In this document: in pieces, positions 57,195 to 64,000 of the stretch
Numbering within the stretch: the first letter of the stretch is position 1
How the letters are laid out: each line of letters begins with the position of its first letter
Assembly (NCBI GenBank): GCA_037952775.1
Contig: JBANAY010000003.1
Span: forward strand, 2,294,001 to 2,358,000
Source of the DNA: Clonostachys chloroleuca
Taxonomy: Eukaryota > Ascomycota > Sordariomycetes > Hypocreales > Bionectriaceae
Length of the DNA: 64,000 nt
Direction: 5' to 3'
Notes under the pieces: generated by a model
What the model was told of the DNA's origin: nothing
The model's input: only the letters and a program-made list of their open reading frames with translations
Databases searched by the model: none
Translations under genes and position numbers: made by a program

Positions 57195-60100
57195 CTATTC
57201 CTTTTGCTCTTCGGGGCCGGGTTCTGCCGACGGAGTCTTATCGCCCTCCGCCTTGTTGTCATCCGGGGTCTCCTCACTTTGTCCAGACGAAGCCTTGTCC
57301 CTCCTCCTCCTCCTCAACCGTCGCTCTTCCTCTGCTGTTTGTCTCCTCGCCTTTCGTAGACTCTCCCTCTTGTCGGGATCATCCTCCTCCGCGCCATCGC
57401 CGCTTCGCATACCTTGCAACATGGCCGCGGCCCTGTCAGCGACATCGTCCTCACCCTCACGAGAGCCTCCTTCCTCCTCGTTGATCGGTTTCTCCTTGCC
57501 CTTCAGATCGGCCTCCACTTCTGGGATCTCATTAAGATCGGGGATCTTCTGACCAGAGGCAACCCGGACTTGGTGACGGTCCTTGAGGCGTGCGCGACGC
57601 CTTCGGTCGCGTTGATCTCTAGCTTGGGGTGCAGCCGCACGAAGTTTCTCCAGAAGGGAGTCCATAGCACCAGCACTTGTAGGCGAAGCTGGCCCCATTT
57701 CTGGCGAGGCAGCTGCGTTGGCCTTCATCTGTGCATGTTTGCGCTTCATTGAAGCCTCGTTACGCTTCCTAACTTCCTCCAGGTTCACATTCTTCTCCCT
57801 AGACTTCTTCCACTCGCCCAAGAATGCCGCAAGCTTGGCGAAGAAGTCTCTCCTGGCATTCTCATCCGTTGGGTCTTCACCATAGAAGGTCATGATATCC
57901 TTGTACGTGCGCAGCATTTCGTCCAGATAGAGTTCCATCTGCTCTGCTTTTCTCCTTGCCTCTTTCATGCTGCGCTGCACAATCTGATTGACACGATCTT
58001 GAGGGTGGAACTTTTTAGGATCACTCAAGTTGCCCGAGTCCAATGACATCTGCACATTCTTGACATTCGAGATGTACTTCCTTGCATCAGTCTGGAGCTG
58101 CTCGACATTGATCTTCTGAACACTGGTAACACCAGTGATATCATCGGCAAATCCCTCCCATTCTGGGTATTGATTCCGCACAATACGCTCGACTAGATCC
58201 GCCAAGGAAGACTCGTTTTTGTCATCCTTGACCATGCCCAGCCTAGCGAGAGAGCTGAGCTTGAAACCACGAGCTTGCTTGTTGGCGTCATTCATGTAAT
58301 TACCGATATCAAGAATGAGACCAAGAACGTTCATCAGTGATACTGAATCACGCAATGCTTCAGACACGCTCATGATCTGGCGAATCTTCTCGGAGAGTTC
58401 ATCGTAATCAGACTCATACGTTCTCGTCAAATCCAAAGCCCTCATCCTGCTCTTCCAATAATGATGAAGTTCAAACGCAGTGTAAAGGTAGATCTGATCT
58501 TGACGTGTTAGCTCGGACGGGTCGGATTCGCGAGCTTGGGTCTCGGCATTCGGCCCAGTCCAGTCTTTGCTGTAGGGCGCCATTTGTTTCGATGTGCTGT
58601 CGGCAATGTTACACAGGTCATCTTTCTGCAAAAAGTCCATCACGACCGGGTTGTCAAGCACTTCCACGTCACAGTGAATGATCATTTGGCAAACCTTTTC
58701 AACGGAATATTGAGAAAACTTGGCCAGGGCGATTTCTATATGCATGAGTTAGTAGGTCAATTCAACAGGGAATTGACGGGGAAATACTCGAGATCACTTA
58801 CCGAAAGCCTTTCGCAAGTCAGTGGAGATGATTTGCTTCTTGTCATCCTTCTTGGCTGCACCACCACCAATTTTCTTGATTTCCTTAGCCATGAAGAGCT
58901 TCTCGACTTCATCCAAAATACCCTTTCGGCTGAGTTCATTGTACTTCTCCTCTCGCTCTTCAGCAGAGGGTGTATGAGCAGCCCAGTGACTGGTCTCGGG
59001 GGTATCAACCTTGTCCCAATGCAATGCCTTGAGCTTCTTCTTAGGCCGTGCAACAGGTAGGCCAATTCCGGGCGAGGGAGTGAAGGCTTGCTTCTGGGCC
59101 AAGAAGTTCCCGGAAGTTTTGGCTCCAGGCATTGGGGGAGGGGGAGGGGGCATGCCTTTGGCTCCAGGCATAGGCGGTGGTGGAGGAGGTGGTGGCATAC
59201 CTCCAGCCCCGGGCAAAGGAGGCGGCGGAGGAGGCGGCGGCGGGCCAGCGGTTCCAGGTAATGGAGGGGGAGGTGGGGGAGGTGGTGGCCCAACAGTTCC
59301 AGGTAAGGGAGGTGGTGGAGGGGGAGGAGGAGGAGGAGGTGCACCCGGTATCTGGCCCGGAGGTGGAGGCGGCGGCGGAGGTGGCGGAGGTGCGGCTGCC
59401 GGGGTTTCGGCTGCTGGAGTTTCGGCCTTGGTTTCTTGGGTTTCTTCGACTTCGGTAGTATCCTCGTCGCTCTCCTCCTCGTCCGTGTCGGCATCAAACT
59501 TGGACACCTTGGAGCCCAGTTCGTTGAAGAGCGCCTGCTTTTGCTGGGCATCCGCAACAGGGTCCTCGGGGATTGTGTCCTTCTTGATAGGCTTCCTCGG
59601 GATTCTGGTGTGACGGCTGATACTTCCCAGTACGCTATTTGTCAAGTCTCGAGGAGCACCGCCACGGCCTGGTGGCGTCCCAGGCGTTTCTGAGTCGACA
59701 TTGTCTTCCATCTCCTCACGTAACGCACGAAGACGATCAGACGGGCCTGCAGCTTCGCCCCATACTTTTCCTTCCAGCTTATACTGGGTCTTCTGACGCT
59801 CGATCTGCATCTGGAGACGCTCCATGAGGCGCTCCCGATCAAGGATGCCTTGCATATGGGATGCGTCTTGAGGAGAGACCTTCGCATTGCCCTTCATAGC
59901 ATTGGAGGCGGCAACATCCTGGGCATCTCTAAGCATGAGATATAGTTCTCGGGTCTCAAGTTCATTTCGTTGTGCTTCCTTTGCTCGGACAGTTTGGACA
60001 TTTTCCAGTTCCGCTTTCAAGCCTTCGGCTTGTCTTCTTTGAGCTTCGATAAAGCGAGTCTGTTCGTCCAATTTCTTCTGTAACTTTGCAACCAACCCAT

Positions 60101-62364
60101 CGGCGCCTAGCTCAACCTGGGCTCTCATCTCGTCCCTCTCCGCCATGGCAGCTTCAGCGATCTGCCTCGACTCGAGAGCTTCATCCTGAGCCTGCCGAGC
60201 CTCGGAATCTGTGTGCAGCTTATCTAGCAAGCTCTGGACGGTGAAGTTCAGACTCTGCTTCAAGTCCATGTTCGGCAATCTGCGGTCCATCGCTACATAG
60301 CTGAGCATTGAGTCCACCAGCTGGAACATCCGTAGTCGTTCCTCGCCATCGTGCGCACGCATCAGCAAGAGATGCTGCAAAGCAGACACAAAGTAGTCGT
60401 TCGTCTTACTTCCATGGAGTCGATGAGTGATGGCTTCAGCAATTTGGACTGGGTCAGTCAAGTCCTTAACATCTCCTTCCACATTATCCTTGATGCTACT
60501 GTTCTCTCGTTCCAGCATGTCCTCATAGTCGATAGCTTCATTCGTTCGATACCTCTCGATTTGCTTATCGAGGTAGTCGTACTGGAATGCCTCCATCTTG
60601 CTCAAAATGCGCTTGATCCCGCATGCTGTAAACTGTGCCCGGATATGGATTCGCAGTTCAAGATCTCTCTCAGGAGCGTCTACCAACATGTTGACCAAAA
60701 TCAGTGTTGCCAGAGCGTATTCCATGAGCAGATTCTCCATTCCAGTACCGCCCGTTCTAAGCTCTTCACTTGCGCCAACCAGGCTACCCATCTTGCCTCG
60801 GCCATCGAGCGTAACCTCAACAAGACGCATCCAAGAATCAAATCGGCCATTCTCGCCAGACTGAGCCTTGACTTCGTCGAGGGCCTGGATGACTTTCAAG
60901 TGGCCATCTCCATTGTTACCCCATGTGCAGAGGAAGGTGAGGATTTCGCTTGCGAGTTTACGTGTTGAAAGACGAGCCGATATCAAGGAGGTCCCCAGAG
61001 CCACCAGAACTTTTGATGTGCCAGGGCATTGTCAGCACCGAACTTGTTGTTCATCAACGCCTTGAGACATTTGATAATATCATATTCCTTCTCGTGATTC
61101 TTGTCGACCCTATGGTTGTCCTGCACTGGTCCGAACGATGTCTTTCGGTTCAATTTGAGGAGAAGGGTCACCAAAGCAACCTGACCCTGGCACTCCACGA
61201 ATCGCTTGACCCAGCCGATTTGTTGTGTTCGCAAGTTAACCTCCAAACTTCCCATACCCTTCGAGTCCAGCTTGTCTTCCATTACCCTTCTCACATAGAA
61301 CTCGGGAGTCCCCTCTTCGTCAGAGTAGGTGGTAATATCGGGGGTTGCGTATTGATTTGGCCGTGCTGATTGTCTACGCTTCTGTTCCCCTTGCCACTCA
61401 GTCAGGCGGTCCTGATGCAGCAACATCCACTTCTTCTGGGAAGGGTAGGCCACCATTTGCCGTCTGGCCTGTTCCGGGAGGTTGTGCCATCCTCGCTTCT
61501 GCATGAGCTGCAGGAACATCTCGTCCACCACACTATCGTCGTCGGGCTTTGGGAAGTGAAAGCCATCATGGGAACCCGAGGACGCAGGTAGTTTTGTAAA
61601 GCGGTGAGTAGCGTCCCGGGGAGAGAAGTGAGCCGAATTGTCAACTCGAGGTGAGAAATGGGAGGAGTTGTCTCGAGGAGAGAAATGGGAAGAGTTATCC
61701 CGTGGCGAAAAGTGGGAGGCGTTGTCTCGCGGGGAGAGGTACGAACTGTGGGATGAGGGGGTGGGTTGACTGCTTGAAGTGAGCGGAACGTCCATCTGGA
61801 ATCTTGGTTATCTGAATTACCTGAGTATAAGCTAGCGTTATCTAGTGACTGGTATGATCCATTGGCGGAGCTGGCAGTGCTTGCTCGTGGGTGACCCCAT
61901 TGCTGATACTGGCCCTGTCTCCCATTTCCCGCCGACAGGTATGGTGAGGCCTGCGCAGACCGTGGCGCAGAGCCATAATCGCGGGCGGGCATGCTGGCTG
62001 GGTCGAATGAGGGGTATTGGTGGAAGTCGACGCCGCCTTTGTTCAGATGATGCGGCAGGGGACTCCTTTCCACAGGGACTTGGTCCCCTTTGGGCAGATA
62101 CTCGACGGCGATGGGGGTCTGAGAACCGTCGTACGGAATAGAGGTAAGAACGCCGGCAGAATGGTTGATCTGTGGGTCGGGTGAATACGGTAAATCTATA
62201 GAGACGCTGGAGGAATCTCGCTTGTGTCGTGATGTACGGGCGTTTTCGTATGGATATGAGTCGGGTGCGAGGCTTGCGGCGTCGTTGGTTCGCTTGTCCT
62301 TGCTCTTCCCTCGGGAGAAGATCGAACGGGCTCCTGATGGCTGCCTGGTCTTATCCGACGACAT
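57195..62364 (-). CDS. SepA/Bni1-type formin (two single-base frame changes)
   Basis: Actin-nucleating formin for polarised growth and septation. About 1701 aa: 58802-62364 and 57195-58735, with one sound intron (58736-58801, GTAAGT..ATATAG). Order from the N-terminus: disordered Ser-rich tail with tandem HFSPRDNSS-like units (about 61600-61740); GTPase-binding/FH3 region (GWHNLPEQARRQMVAYPSQKKW onward); coiled coil (about residues 700-900); FH1 with many Pro runs (about 59110-59400); FH2 (LKALHWDKVDTPETS through GNYMNDANKQARGFKLSSL); DAD-like DSLLEKLRAAAP followed by a basic patch. Frame changes: at the G5 run 61757-61761 (a weak intron cannot be excluded) and at the T4 run 61011-61014, where QK and VLVALGTSLISARL sit one base apart. 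Confidence 0.9.
59110..59400 (-). repeat. FH1 poly-proline tract of the formin
   Basis: Repeated Pro runs of 6-11 residues separated by short Gly/Leu/Met linkers (LPGTVG, LPGTAG, LPGAGGM, MPGAKGM). The DNA is correspondingly GGA/GGT-rich on the plus strand. Such tracts recruit profilin-actin. The antisense strand shows a long Gly-rich open frame that is only a shadow. Confidence 0.9.
61600..61745 (-). repeat. Tandem HFSPRDNSS-like units in the formin N-tail
   Basis: Four to five near-identical units of nine residues (SPRDNASHF, SPRDNSSHF twice, SPRVDNSAHF, then a diverged SPRDATHRF), coded by about 27-bp repeats. They contain Ser-Pro motifs that could be phosphorylated by proline-directed kinases. 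Repeat number may vary between strains. Confidence 0.85.
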
Positions 62365-64000
62365 TTCGAGCAGACGGGTGAGCAGTCGGGCGGGTTAGGC
62401 CAGGCTAGATGTGATTATGGTCAATCGTCAGGGCGGCGGGGGGCAGCCTACAGCCGCTCGCATGTTGGAGGAGACACGAGGAGCCAATCTTTGCCGTGCG
62501 GGCTGGCGGGTAGTCGGGCTTGGTCTGACAGGAGCTTGGGGCCGTTCGCATCAGATTCCCCAGGGCTGGCTGCGTGAGCCTGATAACCGTGTTCGTGACG
62601 ATGTGGAGCGGGAAAAAGTATCGTACGGGGTACAGGATGGGAATGTGTGGTGTTGAATCCGCCGCCCTCCAGATGGAACCTCCACCACATTTCGTTACTA
62701 CGTAGCGGAGATGCACCTTCAGGGACTACAGGTAGGTAGCACCAAGGCCTTAGGTGAGCTGCTTGCAACTATGTGAGTCCCCTCCCGCTATGACCTGCTG
62801 AAAGGGTCTTAGGCTAGCACCTCCATTAGTGGGAATTGGGTTCGGGCGCACAGACGGACGGCCACTTCAGCAGTTTATAAGCGCAGGTACTTGGTCATAG
62901 GAGGCAACCTCCCACGCGCACAAGTACCCTACAACGATGGTGGAGGTATCTTTAGGTTCTTATCAGCACCTGCACTTGGAGCTGTGCCGTCGCCATTGCC
63001 GACGGTAAGAACACCTATCGATGTCCAGCTCGTTCTACAATACACGCCTCCTGCGCTTGCCCAACTGATCCAAGAGTAATGTGCGCGAGAATTCCTGGAT
63101 CACTAACACGCACGCACAAAAAGGGCTAGGGATGCGCGGTATCCTCACGGATAAAGCCAGCGGGAGGATTTGTGACCTGATTCGTATGAAGGGCTGGGAC
63201 CCCTGAATGACAAAGACGGGTCTGGAGGCTGCATATTCCATCCAGGGGATGGCCATGTCGACCATTTTAAGCAAATCATGTAGGAGCATCTGACGTACAA
63301 TTTCCAATATCATGGGGACCTACATGGCGAGGTGCCTCCTCTGGGATTCATCCAGCTTGTCATTGCAAAGCAGCATTCCAAAACGAGACGGGCGCATATC
63401 ATACCCACGATAGAGTTTCTGTTTCCTGTTCTAATGATCGACCAGTTGATCCACAGGCACCGCGCTCTCTGTCCTCGGTACTTGTATTCACATGGCGCCA
63501 TTTCAATTTCCATCTCACCGACCAGATCTATCTCTCTTTTGTTTCTGAAACATTCACACGGTAGCCAGGGGAGAGGAAATAGCCCGCATGAAATGCCTCG
63601 CGGGGAAGACGAGGATCAACAGCTAGCAAACCAATGCGCCAATCCTCATCCTTGTTGCATGGAGCTATGTAATTGCCGAGCCCACCTACCTAGTCCCATT
63701 TTCGGTCCTTGGAGATGCAATTTAGCCCCAATTTCCGATCCCTTTCCTTTGTAATCCCATGGTCCTTTACTTCAGATGATCGAATGTCTCCCTTGTTTCC
63801 ATCATTGCTCCGAGCCCGTCGCCCCCCAGCCTCACACAGACCGCCCGTGTAGATCACAAACTTGGAATTGCTTCCGCCGCACGCGGTAATATAGTGACTT
63901 CCGTCCTGGTATCAACGTTTCCGTAAGATCTCGCCGGCACCAGGACATGGGAATACCATGCCATTCCTTGTTCAACCATGGCCAAAATGTATTCTACTAA
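62365..64000. other. Intergenic: formin promoter and right edge, no gene recognised
   Basis: 1.6 kb upstream of the formin ATG to the window edge. The first several hundred bases are formin promoter and leader. Frames of up to 140 codons occur, including one at 63332-63754 (plus), but I see no conserved protein, tRNA or repeat. A neighbouring gene may start beyond the edge. Confidence 0.4.

Noticed and set aside
59011..59613. Gly-rich 200-codon frame on the plus strand
   Set aside because: Exact antisense of the formin FH1 poly-proline region; no independent support.

Overview
The window is nuclear DNA of a filamentous ascomycete (Pezizomycotina; a Sordariomycete is my best guess, from overall resemblance only). 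The evidence is short GT..AG introns (about 50-110 bp, often with a CTAAC-like branch site), intron-containing nuclear tRNA genes, and genes typical of this group: fused PABA synthase, TRS120/HypA, SepA-type formin, Mso1-like Sec1-binding protein and VPS55. About 20 protein genes and four tRNA genes are supported. No transposon, virus, CRISPR array or secondary-metabolite cluster was seen.

Layout. 0-5 kb: 3' part of a PAP2-family membrane protein, three tandem tRNA-His genes each with a different intron, and an MFS monocarboxylate-type transporter. 6-16 kb: GYP7-like TBC Rab-GAP, Mso1-like protein, MAK16 (ribosome biogenesis), VPS55 and PABA synthase. 16-28 kb: TRS120, a nine-exon sugar porter and a seven-exon DUF2264 protein, the last two forming a plausible carbohydrate-use pair. 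29-34 kb: an ASXH-domain protein, ELP5 and SEC22. 33-46 kb: a Cys/His-motif protein, CLPTM1 homologue, LOG-type phosphoribohydrolase, proteasome alpha6, tRNA-Ser(TGA), an orphan 303-aa protein and the mitochondrial tRNA-modification GTPase MSS1/MnmE. 46.8-52.6 kb: a 69-aa protein with four exact GRSGYN repeats beneath about 5.6 kb of gene-free DNA. 52.6-64 kb: ER glucosidase I (GH63), a SNRNP27-family splicing protein, and a SepA/Bni1-type formin followed by 1.6 kb without a recognised gene.

The genes are mostly independent housekeeping functions. Membrane traffic is over-represented (GYP7, Mso1, TRS120, VPS55, SEC22, CLPTM1, formin), and two genes concern wobble-uridine tRNA modification (ELP5 in the cytoplasm, MSS1 in mitochondria).

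One quality signal runs through the window. Five otherwise well-preserved conserved genes (GYP7, Mso1, glucosidase I, SNRNP27, and the formin twice) change frame by a single base, nearly always at a G/C run of five to seven. This looks more like homopolymer sequencing error than real gene decay. Other large genes (TRS120, PABA synthase) are intact. The most unusual biology is the GRSGYN-repeat gene and its long empty upstream region.
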